Positions 35,485 through 46,005 of a stretch of DNA of 64,000 nt are shown here, piece by piece. How positions within the stretch are numbered: the first letter of the stretch is position 1; each line of letters opens with the position of its first letter. Below the pieces are notes generated by a model. That model worked only from the letters and a program-made list of their open reading frames with translations, had not been told where the DNA came from and searched no databases. Made by a program: the position numbers and the translations under genes. Origin of the DNA: PLA3 sp964592235 (GTDB taxonomy: Bacteria; Planctomycetota; Phycisphaerae; UBA1845; UTPLA1); assembly GCA_964592235.1 (NCBI GenBank), contig CAZQCF010000013.1:27792-91791 (forward strand), written 5' to 3'.

Positions 35485-35542
35485 GGTTGAAGACTCGGCT
35501 TGTCGCTTTGCCGCGCCCAGAAGTAGTTCGACCATCACGCCC

Positions 35543-38500
35543 TTACACGGCGATGATCTCGCGCGGCGAGAGGAATACCAGCCAGGCCCGCGTCGCACAG
35601 CCGGGGAACGTCGCCTCTAACGCCTCCGCGTAGATCGCCAACTGCCCGCGGTAAAACGCAGCGCGTTCCCGCAGGGCTTCGCCGCTCACCGCGTCGGTCT
35701 TGTAATCAACGATTTCCCACCCTTCGCCCGCGTCGAAGCAGCAGTCCATGATGCCGCGTACCAGCATGCGGTCCTCGTCTGCCGAAGCGCCCTCCTTCTC
35801 ATCCCGTGCAAGTTCCGGATCGAAGCGCCACGCCGGCGCGCTCATCACGAAGGGCCACTCGCGCTTCACCCGCGCATCGCGTCGTCGCATTCGCCGCCCC
35901 AGATCGGTCGCGAAGAACCATGCCACGCCGTCAAGATCGATCTGCTTCGCGTCGTCTGCGTTAACCACGCCGGCGTGGATCATTGCGTCCAGTTGGCCGC
36001 GCAAGTCCGACGCATCGCACGGTCGCGTCAGATCCAGGCGTTGCAGGAACTCGTGCGTCAGCGTCCCACGGTGCGTCGCGTCGGGCTCGCGCGTCGATTG
36101 GGCGAATCGCGGGCGCGGTAAGGCGCGCCCCGCGGCCGATTCCATCGCGCGCCAGGCAGCGGTCGGTTCCTGCGGGTCTTCACGCGTTTCCCATCGCCGC
36201 TTGAGCAGGCTCGCCGCCGCGACGGCGGGCACGCGCGTCAGCGGCTCGAATGCATAGGGCGTGGCGAGCCGGCGTCGCACCGAAGCCAATACGTCCTGTG
36301 CCATCTGCGCGGCTTCGTCGGCGGCGGTAGCCGCGGGGGCCGGAAGCGCCGCCATGGCAGCCGCCGTTTCAAGCAGCTTCGTCGACGCCGCGTGGATCGG
36401 TGCATCGAGCTTCCAATCCCCCATCGCATCGCTCGAATAGGTGACGACCTCAAACAGATTCAGCGGCCCGGCCGCCGATCCCGGCGCGGCGTCGCAGCCG
36501 TCTGCCGCAGTCGCCCCAAACCGTACGCGATCTTCCGGTTGCGCGCAGATCGCCGGAAGCACCCAGTCCAGCATCGTGCTCGCGCTGCGCCGCTCAATCA
36601 GCGGCAGCGCACCGGGCGCCCCCGCGTAGCGCCGTCGCAGGCCGTCGATCGAGCTGATGTCTCCGCTGCCGACGAGGATCAGCCGCTGCTTGGCACGGGT
36701 CATCGCCACGTACAGCACGCGCAGCTCTTCGGCCAGCGCCTCTTCCTTCAGCGATCGCGTCGTTAACTTGTGCGCGATGGTCGGATAGGTGATGTATTCC
36801 TCCAGATCGACCGCCTTGAGCGCCAGCCCGAGGCGTCGATCCATCAGCACGGCTTCGCGCGAATCGCTAAAGTTGATCCGCTTACCCAGCTCGCCGACGA
36901 TCACGACCGGAAACTCCAATCCCTTGCTGCGGTGGATGCTCATCACGTGCACGGCGTCCTCGTCGCCGGCCGATACGCTGCCCCGCGCAAGATCGCGATC
37001 GGAATCCTTCATCGCCGCGATGAACTCAAGGAAACGCCGCAGCCCCTGTCGCTGGAACGCGCCGAACTGCCGGGCAAGGTCGTGCAGGCCCACGAGATTC
37101 GCGCGACGCTGTGCGCCATCGCGCAGGCCGCTCACATATGCGAAGTACCCCGTCTCATCGAGAAGCCGCCACACGAGATCGGCGGTCGTCGCCTGCCTCG
37201 CGCGATCACGCCACGATTGAACGGCTTGCAGGAACTGTGCAACGCGCCCGGCTCTTCCCGGATCGGCACCCTGTTCGGCGTATCGCACGACGCACTCGTG
37301 GAATGGCCCATCGCGCGAGGCGGCACGGATCAGCGCCAGGTCATCATCGCTGAACGGCTCGCCCAACAGCGGGCCGCGCATGACGGCCGCCAGCGGGATG
37401 TCCTGCTGCGCGTTGTCCAGCAGTGCGAGGAACGCCAGCACGTCGCGAACCTCCAGCGCTTCCAGCAGCCCGCGATCGGACTCGCTGCGCACGGGAATCC
37501 CGCGCCGGGCCAGCATGCGCACCAATGCGCCGGCCCGCGGTTGCAGCGAGCGCAGCAGCACCACGATGTCCCCGTAACGCACGCCCTCGGCCGCGAGGCT
37601 CGCGATGCGATCCGAGATCGCATACGCCTCGCGCTCGATCTGCAGCCAGTCCTCGGCCTCGCTGCCCGAATGCGATGCATCGGAGTCATCGTCAACGCCG
37701 GCGTCGCCTCCGGATTCCACGCCCGCCGGCTCGTCTGATCCCTCGCCGCGACGCAATGCTTCGAGCAGATGCAGCTCGACGGGTGTCACATTTTCGGCAC
37801 CCGCGCTTTCGACGAGCCCGGGCTTCAGCCGCGCGCGATCGTCGTAATCAATCTCGCCGAGATCCTTCGCCATGATCTTCTCGAACACAGCGTTGATCGC
37901 CTCCAGCACCGCCGGCCGGCTGCGGAAGTTCTCGACCAGATCGACGCGCTGGCCACGCCCATCCGCACCCGATCCGTAGGCTTCGGCGCGTCGCATGAAT
38001 AGCCGCGGCTCGGCGAGGCGAAAGCGATAGATGCTCTGCTTCACATCGCCGACGCAGAAAAGATTGCCCGGTCGCCCCGCGTCGTCCTCGCGGCTGACCA
38101 GCCGGATGATCTCCGCCTGCACCGGGTTGATGTCCTGAAACTCATCGACCAGCACATGCTCGAAGCGATCGCGCAGCCGCCGGGCGACGCCGGCCGACTC
38201 ATCACCCAGCAGCTTGAGCATGTGACGTTCGAGATCGGCGAAGTCGATCGCGGCGAGTTGCCGCTTCGCAGCCGCGTACCCGTCTCGCGCTCGGGCCGCG
38301 ATCGCAAGTAGCGTCTGAATATGCGGCGCGATCCGCGCGAGGCTCGCTTTCGCCAGCGACCAGTTCAATCCGCCAAAGCCCCGACGCAGCCGCCCGGCGA
38401 AACACCGCTCCTTGATCGACAACAACTCGTCGCGCACGGGTTCGAGTTCCGCAACGGCTTCATCCGCGAGGCCCTTGCACCACCGCTTGAAGTCCAGCCG

Positions 38501-39403
38501 TCCGAATTTGAAACTTGAAATCTCACCGATCAAATCATTCAGCGCCGCCTCTTGCGCGATCGACTCCATCTGCACTGCCGCATTCGCCATCGCCTGACCC
38601 GACACCGTGCGCCGCCACGCTTCCAGCGCGCGCTCGTAGGGTTCGATCCACTCCAGCAGCTTGTCCACAACTGCTTCGGCACGGAGTCGCGACGCGCGCA
38701 GTCTTGCGACCTGCTCCCTCACAACGGTCGATTGCTCGGCCAGTTCCGCCTGGAGCGCGGCCAGCCATTCCCTCTGCCACGCCGCGCCGTCCGCCTCGTA
38801 GCGTGCCAGCGCTTCGGCGCACCAGGCGTCCGGGTCGGGCACCGACGCCAGAAACGCATTCAAACGCTCCACCGCGTCGAGCAGCCGGCGGTCTCCCGCG
38901 CTGCCGTACGCGCCGAGGAACTCCAGCACCGCTTCGCCCTGCGTGCCATCGGCAGTCGCCAGCTCGTCCAGCGCCTGTTTGGCTGCCTCGCGCCGAAGCA
39001 TGGCTGATTCGTTCTCGTCGAGAAGCGGCGCCTGCGGCTCCAGATCGACCGCGGCAAAGTGCCGATTCAACGTGCGCCGGCAGAAACTATGCAGCGTGGA
39101 GATGGCCGCCGTGTCCAGCAGGGCCAACTGCCGCGCCAGCCAGCGATTCCCCGGATCGCGCTCCAGCCGTGCGCGCAAGGCCAGGCCGATCCGCTCGCGC
39201 ATCTCCGCCGCCGCGGCATCCGTGAACGTCACCACTAGGAACCGCTCCACGCCGCACCGCGTCGCATCATCAGCCATCAAGCGCGCGCAACGCTCGGCGA
39301 GCACCGCGGTCTTGCCGCTCCCCGCGCCCGCCGAGACGAGCACGTTGGCGCCGACGGTCTCAATGGCCGCGCGTTGCGAGGGGGTCCAGCGAATCTCGCT
39401 CAT
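35543..39403 (-). CDS. addA: AddA-type helicase-nuclease subunit
   Basis: UvrD/Rep superfamily 1A helicase with a C-terminal nuclease, partner of the overlapping AddB gene; the pair resects double-strand breaks. Walker A is SAGAGSGKT at residues 24-32; also VLVDEFQDINPVQAEIIRLV (motif II), CVGDVKQSIYRFRLAEPRLF, VMSIHRSKGLEFPVVIVGEL and LRVLYVAMTRAKQRLILVGS. The PD-(D/E)xK nuclease is near the end: RGIMDCCFDAGEGWEIVDYK followed by TDAV. Length 1286 fits AddA (~1230). ATG overlaps the end of addB by 4 bp. Confidence 0.93.
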   Translation of the reverse strand: MSEIRWTPSQRAAIETVGANVLVSAGAGSGKTAVLAERCARLMADDATRCGVERFLVVTFTDAAAAEMRERIGLALRARLERDPGNRWLARQLALLDTAAISTLHSFCRRTLNRHFAAVDLEPQAPLLDENESAMLRREAAKQALDELATADGTQGEAVLEFLGAYGSAGDRRLLDAVERLNAFLASVPDPDAWCAEALARYEADGAAWQREWLAALQAELAEQSTVVREQVARLRASRLRAEAVVDKLLEWIEPYERALEAWRRTVSGQAMANAAVQMESIAQEAALNDLIGEISSFKFGRLDFKRWCKGLADEAVAELEPVRDELLSIKERCFAGRLRRGFGGLNWSLAKASLARIAPHIQTLLAIAARARDGYAAAKRQLAAIDFADLERHMLKLLGDESAGVARRLRDRFEHVLVDEFQDINPVQAEIIRLVSREDDAGRPGNLFCVGDVKQSIYRFRLAEPRLFMRRAEAYGSGADGRGQRVDLVENFRSRPAVLEAINAVFEKIMAKDLGEIDYDDRARLKPGLVESAGAENVTPVELHLLEALRRGEGSDEPAGVESGGDAGVDDDSDASHSGSEAEDWLQIEREAYAISDRIASLAAEGVRYGDIVVLLRSLQPRAGALVRMLARRGIPVRSESDRGLLEALEVRDVLAFLALLDNAQQDIPLAAVMRGPLLGEPFSDDDLALIRAASRDGPFHECVVRYAEQGADPGRAGRVAQFLQAVQSWRDRARQATTADLVWRLLDETGYFAYVSGLRDGAQRRANLVGLHDLARQFGAFQRQGLRRFLEFIAAMKDSDRDLARGSVSAGDEDAVHVMSIHRSKGLEFPVVIVGELGKRINFSDSREAVLMDRRLGLALKAVDLEEYITYPTIAHKLTTRSLKEEALAEELRVLYVAMTRAKQRLILVGSGDISSIDGLRRRYAGAPGALPLIERRSASTMLDWVLPAICAQPEDRVRFGATAADGCDAAPGSAAGPLNLFEVVTYSSDAMGDWKLDAPIHAASTKLLETAAAMAALPAPAATAADEAAQMAQDVLASVRRRLATPYAFEPLTRVPAVAAASLLKRRWETREDPQEPTAAWRAMESAAGRALPRPRFAQSTREPDATHRGTLTHEFLQRLDLTRPCDASDLRGQLDAMIHAGVVNADDAKQIDLDGVAWFFATDLGRRMRRRDARVKREWPFVMSAPAWRFDPELARDEKEGASADEDRMLVRGIMDCCFDAGEGWEIVDYKTDAVSGEALRERAAFYRGQLAIYAEALEATFPGCATRAWLVFLSPREIIAV

Positions 39404-42400
39404 GATTCGCCCCCTTTTACGCGGCGCTTGCGTGCCGGAGCGGGCTTCGCAGTGTCAGGCGCTTCTGCGGAAGGTTCGCCGCGCAGATTGTGCAGCACGT
39501 CTTCGCGCCGCATGGGGAGCAGCCGCCGACTCGCCCGCGCGATTTGCTCGATTCGGCAGACGGATCCGAAATCGCAATGCGCGCAGGGCGATTTCGTGCC
39601 CAGCAGGCACGGTGACACGGCGATCTCGCCCGCGACCCACGCCTCGCATAGCTCCGTCATTTTGTCTCGAACGAACTCCAGCAGCGGCTCCATCGACCCG
39701 CTCGTGACGACATCCGTTGAATTGACGTATCCCGCATCGCCGTCCTTGCTGATATGCACCGAGAAAACGCTGCTGCGGCCGGTGCCAAGCTCGGGGTCCA
39801 GTTCGGCGATCCAGTCGAAGTCAATGATGCCGCGCGGACCGAAGCCTCGGAAGGGGTCCTTTCTCGATTCCGCATCGGGTGAATCGACACTCGTCAGCGG
39901 CGACAACAGCGGCAGATAAAACGCCCCGCCCGGCACGACGCGCGATCCGGCGATGCGCTCGCCATGATCGCGCAGGACGAGCAGGTACGCCGCCAGTTGC
40001 AGCGCCAGCCCGTGCCAGAGTTCGTCCAGCGCCAACTGCTTCGCCTGCGTCGAGCGTTTGTAGTCGTACACGACGCCCACCGTTCCGCGCGGCGACTGCA
40101 CAAGATCGATCCGATCGATCACGCCGCGCAGCAACACCTTCGCGCCGCCCTTGAGCGTCAGCTCCAGCGCCGGCAGCGGCTCGGGCCGGTTCGCCTCGCC
40201 CGCGCGGTTCGACAATCCGAACTTTTGCTCCAGCCGCGCCGGCGAGAGTTTCGTCTGCCCGACCGTCCGCCGCTGACCCTCCACGGCCGCGGGCAGCTCG
40301 CGCCGGCCGCGCCACGTCGCCAGCTTCTGCTGCGGGGCTTCCATGCGAATCTGCTCGGCGTAGCGACTGATCGCCTGTTCGCAAAGCGCCGACACGCGCT
40401 GCGCGATTTCGCCGGTGTTCAGTTGCCCCAGCGCGCGCCCTTCGCTTCGCAAGCCCTCGACAAACTCCTCCATCACCGTGTGATACACGCGACCCAGATC
40501 CAGCGCGCCGATCTCGTGCTCCGCGCGCTTCTCGAGATTCAAGCCGCGAGCCGCGAAATGACGAAACGGACACGCCGCCATCGTCTCCACCGCATAGACA
40601 TTCGTCTGATACGGCGTACGCCACAGCGCCCCGGCCGCGTCCGAACCGAGCCGAGCGACCGCCACCGGCCGCAGCGCCGAGAGCGCCCGCACCGCGTCGT
40701 CGCGCAGCGCCGCGTCGGTTCGCGCCAGCTCATACAATGCCCGCCACGATTCCGAATCGACCGGCGTCAGCCGCTGCTCGCAGAGCGCGCGAACCTGCTC
40801 GGCGACCGCGCCCGCCAGTTCCTTCCGCGTTGACAAATCCGCCGCCCCGAATGCCTCGATTGACTCCTCCACCGCCTCGGGCAGCGCCGCGCGAAGCTCC
40901 TCCCAGAACGGCGACGGCTGCAGCGTTCGACCCTTCTCATCGCTCCGCGGGCAGCTCACCCACAATCGTTCGCTCGCGCGCGTCAGGGCGATGTACGCCA
41001 GCGATCGCTCGTCGAGCGCCCGCCGCTGCGAATTCATCGCCAATTCCAGACCGCACGCAGCCAGCGATGCCCGTTCTTCATCGCCAAGCACGTCGTCTTC
41101 ACTGATCCGCGCCGGGAAGTCCGCCTCGCTCATCCCCAGCAGAAACACGGCACGGACGGGCGGATGGCGGCTGCGCTCGATCGCGCTCACCAGCACCTGA
41201 TCGAGCGTCGACGGCGCAAGCGCCAGCGTGAATTCGCTCAAGCCTGCCTCGACGCACTCGCGGAACTGCCGCGCGGTCATCTGGTCATCGCCCAGCGCCT
41301 CGTGCAGTTCTTCCAACAGGGCCACGACGCTGGTCCATGCCTGCTCATGCTCGGCAGCCGTGTCATGATCGCCTCGCGCAGCGGCTGCATCGCGCCACGC
41401 CGCCAGCCGCGCTCCCACTTCCATTCGCTTCAGCATCGACCACAGCCGCTCCAGCCAGGTCGCCGTCTTTGGGTGCGCCCCCGCCGCGCCGGGCAACCAG
41501 TCGCCGACGAGTTCCAACGCCGCCGCGCGCAAGCCATTTAGCCGTGCGAGCGCGTCGGATTCCGCTCGCGACAAACTGTCGCCGTCGCCGCCGCCGCGCG
41601 GCGAGAATGCCCACGGCTCCCGCCAACTCGTCGAATCAATCAATCCATACGCGAGGACGTAATTCTCCAGCTCGTCGGACTCGTCGTCCGTGACGCGTGT
41701 CAAACCCGACTTGAGAACATCCAGCACAGCCGGACCGAACCCGCGCGGCGCGTGCATCGCCAGCGCCCCGCGCAACAATCGAATCAGCGCATGCGGATGC
41801 GTCGGCCGCCGGCGATCCATGAAGTACGGGATGCCGTGCGCCGTCAGCGCCGCCGACAACAAGTCGTGATACGGCTCCAGGTCGCGCACGATGATCGCGA
41901 TGTCACGGTAACGCAGGCCGCCCGCCGGCAGCCGAACCAGATCAACCATCGCCTTCACCGCCGCCTGCACTTCCGTCCGGCGGTCCGGTGTCAGCACAAG
42001 CCGCACGGCCGGATCAGCAGGCCGCGCACTCTCCGGCATCAAAGCGGGTTTGCCTTCCTTCGGCTCGCGCGCCGGGCTGACCGCGAAGAGGCTGCGCTCC
42101 AACCGAGCCAGCCACGGCGACTTCGCGAAGCGCGGAAATACACCTGGTGACAGGAGCAGCGGCGGATCAACCGCGACACCGGCATCGATCATCGCGTGCC
42201 GAACTCCGTGCCACATCCGCTCCATGCGCGCGAACAGCCCCAACTCGTCCGGCGCGTCGGCCCCGTTCCACAACGATTCGCCCGCCGGGTCCAGCAGCAG
42301 GGCCAGCTCCACTTGCGACGCCTGTTGCGCGAGTGACACCAGCATGCGCACTTGTTGGCGCGTCAAGCCGGCGAACCCATCCACCCAGATCATCGCGCCG

Positions 42401-42993
42401 CTTAACCAGTCCGAGCGCTCAAGACGCAGGCGCGCCAAGTCGAGTACGCCTTCTGGATCGACGCGCGTGCTGCCGAGGTACTCCAGGTAGTCGCGATACA
42501 ACACGGCCAGGTCGTGCAGGCGCCGCGCCGATGGCTCGCCTTCCGACTCCGCGCGACGAGCGGCTTCGTCCAACTGATCGACCGTCGCCGCTTCCTGAAG
42601 CAGCTCCGTCACGCCGCGCGCCACGGCGGCGATGAAACCCGGCCGGTCGGCCACGCGATCGAATTCGCGCCACTGTCCGCGCCGTCGGCCCAGCAATCGC
42701 CGCAGCGCTGCCTGCCGGCCGTTTGGCGAGAGCACCACCGGCGTCGGTCCCGCCAACTCGTTCAAAATACGATGTGCCAGGCGACGAAAGCTCAACACCT
42801 CGCAGCGGCCCAGCACGGGCGCGCCGGCCATCGCCAGCAACCCACGCTCCATCTGAAGCGCCGCCTGCTCGGGCACGAGCATCACAAGGCGCGGACCGTC
42901 GGCGATGCTTTGCGCGAGGTGCTCGCACAGCCGACGCTGACAGGCGTAGGTCTTTCCCGACCCGGCACGGCCGGCGATGAGGCGGATCGACAT
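39400..42993 (-). CDS. addB: AddB-type helicase-nuclease subunit with Fe-S cluster motif
   Basis: Second subunit of the AddAB complex. Walker A GRAGSGKT at residues 8-15, then VMLVPEQAALQMERGLLAMA and CEVLSFRRLAHRILNEL. The 4Fe-4S cysteines of AddB are all visible: one in ETMAACPFRHFAARG and three near the end in SPCAHCDFGSVCR. Nuclease residues include LRGVIDRIDLVQ and VYDYKRST. ATG 42993 is preferred (GGGGAAA 8 nt upstream, homology begins there) although the frame opens at 43080. 1197 residues. Fe-S binding stabilises the nuclease domain in Bacillus AddB (known). Confidence 0.9.
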   Translation of the reverse strand: MSIRLIAGRAGSGKTYACQRRLCEHLAQSIADGPRLVMLVPEQAALQMERGLLAMAGAPVLGRCEVLSFRRLAHRILNELAGPTPVVLSPNGRQAALRRLLGRRRGQWREFDRVADRPGFIAAVARGVTELLQEAATVDQLDEAARRAESEGEPSARRLHDLAVLYRDYLEYLGSTRVDPEGVLDLARLRLERSDWLSGAMIWVDGFAGLTRQQVRMLVSLAQQASQVELALLLDPAGESLWNGADAPDELGLFARMERMWHGVRHAMIDAGVAVDPPLLLSPGVFPRFAKSPWLARLERSLFAVSPAREPKEGKPALMPESARPADPAVRLVLTPDRRTEVQAAVKAMVDLVRLPAGGLRYRDIAIIVRDLEPYHDLLSAALTAHGIPYFMDRRRPTHPHALIRLLRGALAMHAPRGFGPAVLDVLKSGLTRVTDDESDELENYVLAYGLIDSTSWREPWAFSPRGGGDGDSLSRAESDALARLNGLRAAALELVGDWLPGAAGAHPKTATWLERLWSMLKRMEVGARLAAWRDAAAARGDHDTAAEHEQAWTSVVALLEELHEALGDDQMTARQFRECVEAGLSEFTLALAPSTLDQVLVSAIERSRHPPVRAVFLLGMSEADFPARISEDDVLGDEERASLAACGLELAMNSQRRALDERSLAYIALTRASERLWVSCPRSDEKGRTLQPSPFWEELRAALPEAVEESIEAFGAADLSTRKELAGAVAEQVRALCEQRLTPVDSESWRALYELARTDAALRDDAVRALSALRPVAVARLGSDAAGALWRTPYQTNVYAVETMAACPFRHFAARGLNLEKRAEHEIGALDLGRVYHTVMEEFVEGLRSEGRALGQLNTGEIAQRVSALCEQAISRYAEQIRMEAPQQKLATWRGRRELPAAVEGQRRTVGQTKLSPARLEQKFGLSNRAGEANRPEPLPALELTLKGGAKVLLRGVIDRIDLVQSPRGTVGVVYDYKRSTQAKQLALDELWHGLALQLAAYLLVLRDHGERIAGSRVVPGGAFYLPLLSPLTSVDSPDAESRKDPFRGFGPRGIIDFDWIAELDPELGTGRSSVFSVHISKDGDAGYVNSTDVVTSGSMEPLLEFVRDKMTELCEAWVAGEIAVSPCLLGTKSPCAHCDFGSVCRIEQIARASRRLLPMRREDVLHNLRGEPSAEAPDTAKPAPARKRRVKGGES

Positions 42994-43180
42994 GGCCGGT
43001 TTCCCCGAGAGGTTCGTTCTCCATGCTCCAGTAGAAAGCAGACGGCGATGGTTGGCAACCGTCTGCCGCCATCGTCGCACCTCATCGTCGCCTTCTTGCG
43101 ATTAGGCGTAACCCCGCACGGGGCGGCGACGGCTTGCTATTCGGGTACAATCCCCGCGCTGTCGCCCGGAGCAACCGAAC

Positions 43181-44692
43181 GTGAATGCCGCGCCGCATCT
43201 GCTCGCCGAAGCCGCCGACTGGATGGCCGTCCTGTTGCGCTACAAGACATTTGCCGCGATGTTCGTCGCGGCCACGATCGCGTCGGCCGTCGCCACGCCG
43301 CTGTACATCCTGATTGCGGCGCGCCTCGGCTGGGTCGATCGCCCTGCCGGTCGCAAGCAACACGAAAAGGCCACGCCGACCATGGGCGGGCTGGTCATCT
43401 TCGCGGTCGTCTTCGCCGGCGCGGCCGCCGCCATGATGCTGACCAACCGCGTCGGCCTGATGCTCGCCGAGAAGCGCTTCTATCTCTATGGCCTGGCCGC
43501 TTGCACCGTGTGCATGATCGGCCTGGGAATCATCGACGATCGCCACCCGGTTCGGCCGCGCGTCAAGCTTCTCGTTCAGACAGTCGTCGCCATTGCCGCC
43601 GTCGCCCTGGGCTTTCGCATGGAAGCGCTCACCGTGCCCGGGATCGGCTCGCTCCAGTTGCACGCCGCCATCGCCGCGCCCTTGAGCCTGCTCTGGATCG
43701 TCGGCATTACGAATGCCGTGAATCTCACCGACGGCCTGGACGGTCTCGCCGCGGGGGTTTGCTTCCTCGCCGCGGCGGTCAATGCGCTTGTGGCGATCTG
43801 GCTCGAAAATTATTACATGAGCGTGATGATGCTGCTGCTGGCTGGCGCGCTGCTGGGCTTTCTCCGATGGAACTTCCATCCGGCGCGGGTGTTCCTCGGC
43901 GACACCGGCTCGCTGGCCCTGGGCATGTTCCTCGCGCTGGCCTCGCTGCACTCGGCGCAGAAGGCGCACACCGTCGTGCTGATCCTTGTGCCGCTCTTCG
44001 CGCTGGGATACCCCATCTTTGACACGCTCCTGGCCATCACGCGGCGCATGGTGCGCGGGCAGCCGCTTTTCGCATCCGACCGCGATCACATTCACCATCG
44101 CCTGCTCGATCGCACGCGCAGCCCGTCGGCGGCGGCAATCCAGATTTACGCCGGCTCGGCCGTGCTCGCCCTGCTCTGCATCGCCGCTATGACGACTAAT
44201 TTCCTCGTCGTCGGCCTTGCCGTAACGGCGGTCCTGGGACTGGCGGTTTTCTGCGCGCGCGTGCTGGGCTACCTTGAATGGGGCGGCTGGGCGGCGAAAT
44301 GGTCGGGCCGCGGTGAGACGCAACTGCTCCACGCAGCAGCGCAGCACACGCGATTGCGATTCGCCGCAGCGAAGTCGGTGCCGGATGTGCTCGGCGCGTT
44401 CGCGCTCGTCGCTCCGGAAACCTCGCTGTGTGAATTGCAGGCGAACCTTCCGGACGCACAGGAGACCGTCAAACTCGCCCACGCCGGCTCCCCCACGGCG
44501 GAAATCCGGCTGCAAGTCGCGGCGCACGATGCCACGCTCACGCTCGTGCTGGACGGCTCAAAGCCGCTCGACGCCGAGCGCCGCCTGATCCTGGAAGAAT
44601 TAGCGCACACGGCTACCGAGCGCCTCGCCGAACTCCGCATGGCTTTTGTCGAAGACCCACCCGACGCCCACCAACCGGCCCCCGCCCCGTGA
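43181..44692 (+). CDS. WecA/MraY-family glycosyl-1-phosphate transferase with extra C-terminal domain
   Basis: Integral membrane enzyme moving a HexNAc-1-phosphate from UDP to undecaprenyl phosphate. Motifs: GLGIIDDRHPVRPRVKLLVQ (catalytic Asp pair), NAVNLTDGLDGLAAGVCFLA, FLGDTGSLALGMFLALASLH and DRDHIHHRLLDR, the last typical of the WecA/TagO branch. About 11 membrane segments fill residues 1-365. Residues 375-503 are soluble; LILEELAHTATERLAELRMA near the end resembles the closing helix of GAF domains, so the tail may be regulatory. GTG start with GGAG nearby. Overlaps the next gene by 4 bp. Confidence 0.85.
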   Translation: MNAAPHLLAEAADWMAVLLRYKTFAAMFVAATIASAVATPLYILIAARLGWVDRPAGRKQHEKATPTMGGLVIFAVVFAGAAAAMMLTNRVGLMLAEKRFYLYGLAACTVCMIGLGIIDDRHPVRPRVKLLVQTVVAIAAVALGFRMEALTVPGIGSLQLHAAIAAPLSLLWIVGITNAVNLTDGLDGLAAGVCFLAAAVNALVAIWLENYYMSVMMLLLAGALLGFLRWNFHPARVFLGDTGSLALGMFLALASLHSAQKAHTVVLILVPLFALGYPIFDTLLAITRRMVRGQPLFASDRDHIHHRLLDRTRSPSAAAIQIYAGSAVLALLCIAAMTTNFLVVGLAVTAVLGLAVFCARVLGYLEWGGWAAKWSGRGETQLLHAAAQHTRLRFAAAKSVPDVLGAFALVAPETSLCELQANLPDAQETVKLAHAGSPTAEIRLQVAAHDATLTLVLDGSKPLDAERRLILEELAHTATERLAELRMAFVEDPPDAHQPAPAP

Positions 44693-45957
44693 CCGACACA
44701 CGACACATCCTCTACGTCACGGAGTTCTTCGCGCCCGACCTGTGCGCCACGGCCGTCGTCGCGACCGATCACCTCGCGCAGCTCGCCGCCCTGCGACCGA
44801 CCTGGCGGTTCACCGTCCTCACCGGCAACCGCGCCTGGCACGATCCGACGATTGTTCATGCGCCGCACGAACGGATCGGCTGTGTGGATGTCATTCGCGT
44901 GGCAAGGCCATCGCTGGGCAGCCGCTCGCTGCTGGATCGCGCCCGGGGTTTCGCCGCGTTTTACTCCCGCTCGCTCGCCGCCGCGCGCGACCTGGGACGC
45001 GTGGACCTCGTGATCGGCTCGACCGCCCCGCCGATGGGCGGCCGCATCGCGCGGAAGATCGCCGAGCAGAAAGGCTGTCCGTTCATCTATAAGGTGTACG
45101 ACCTTTATCCGGACACGGCCGTCGCGCTCGGGCGCCTGGGCGCTCGCTCGCTCATCGCACGGGCATGGCTGCGCGACGACACGCGCACGATGCGCGAAGC
45201 GGCCGCCGTCGTCTGCATCGCCCGCGGCATTGAGGATCGCCTGCGCCGTACGCGCGGGCTGGATTCGACGAAGTTGCTTACCATTCACGATGGCTACGAC
45301 CCGACACGCATCAAGCCGCATGAAACGAGCGCAAGAAAAGGTGCATCAAAAAGTGCATCCGTTGCGGCGCCAAGCAACCCGGCGGACCGACCGCTCCTTG
45401 TTCAATACGCCGGCAACATGGGGCTGTCCCATCCGTTCAGCACGATCCTCGACGCGGCCAGGCGACTCGCCACGAACTCGCGCATTCGATTCCAGTTCAT
45501 CGGCGCGGGGCCGGCACGTGAGGAATTGACCGGCAACCTGCCACCCAACGCCGAACTGCTGCCGTTTCAGAACGATGACCGCTTCGCCGGCCTGCTCCAC
45601 GAATCAGACGTTTGTCTCGTCACGCAGCACACCGACCTGTTCGACCATGCGCTCCCCTACAAGGTGTACGCCATCCTCGCGGCCGCCAAGCCGCTGATCT
45701 TCGTCGGCAATCCACGAAGCGAGATCGCCGAATGGCTGCGCGCCGCCGATTGCGGTCTGACCATTCCCCAGGGCGACGGCGCGGCGCTGGCGCAAGGGAT
45801 CGCATCGCTTCTTGGCGACCCGGGTCGCCGGAGGGAGATGGGCCGCCGGGCTCGCGCGCTGTTCGAAGAGCGATTTCACGTCGCTGCCGCCGCCGACAAG
45901 TGGGCCGCCCTGCTCGATGGCGTACTGAACGAGCATCAATCGCCCGGAAAGGCATGA
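44689..45957 (+). CDS. GT4-family glycosyltransferase
   Basis: GT-B enzyme, 422 residues: HILYVTEFFAPDLCATAVVA, VDLVIGSTAPPMGGRIARKI, FIYKVYDLYPDTAVALGRLG, then a C-terminal domain with PLLVQYAGNMGLSHPFSTIL, RIRFQFIGAGPAREELTGNL and VTQHTDLFDHALPYKVYAIL. The DLYPD motif suggests the WbuB/Colanic-acid-like group that adds the second sugar to an undecaprenyl intermediate, fitting the upstream WecA-like gene, whose stop it overlaps (GTGA). Sugar specificity is unknown. Confidence 0.85.
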   Translation: MTDTRHILYVTEFFAPDLCATAVVATDHLAQLAALRPTWRFTVLTGNRAWHDPTIVHAPHERIGCVDVIRVARPSLGSRSLLDRARGFAAFYSRSLAAARDLGRVDLVIGSTAPPMGGRIARKIAEQKGCPFIYKVYDLYPDTAVALGRLGARSLIARAWLRDDTRTMREAAAVVCIARGIEDRLRRTRGLDSTKLLTIHDGYDPTRIKPHETSARKGASKSASVAAPSNPADRPLLVQYAGNMGLSHPFSTILDAARRLATNSRIRFQFIGAGPAREELTGNLPPNAELLPFQNDDRFAGLLHESDVCLVTQHTDLFDHALPYKVYAILAAAKPLIFVGNPRSEIAEWLRAADCGLTIPQGDGAALAQGIASLLGDPGRRREMGRRARALFEERFHVAAAADKWAALLDGVLNEHQSPGKA

Positions 45958-46005
45958 TAGAACGCCATAGAGACTCCTGAACAGCCCCATGTTGCGAGGC
46001 TTCTT

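Noticed and set aside
35543..42993. Phage or defence island around addAB
   Set aside because: Both are ordinary recombination genes with normal composition and no defence or phage neighbours.
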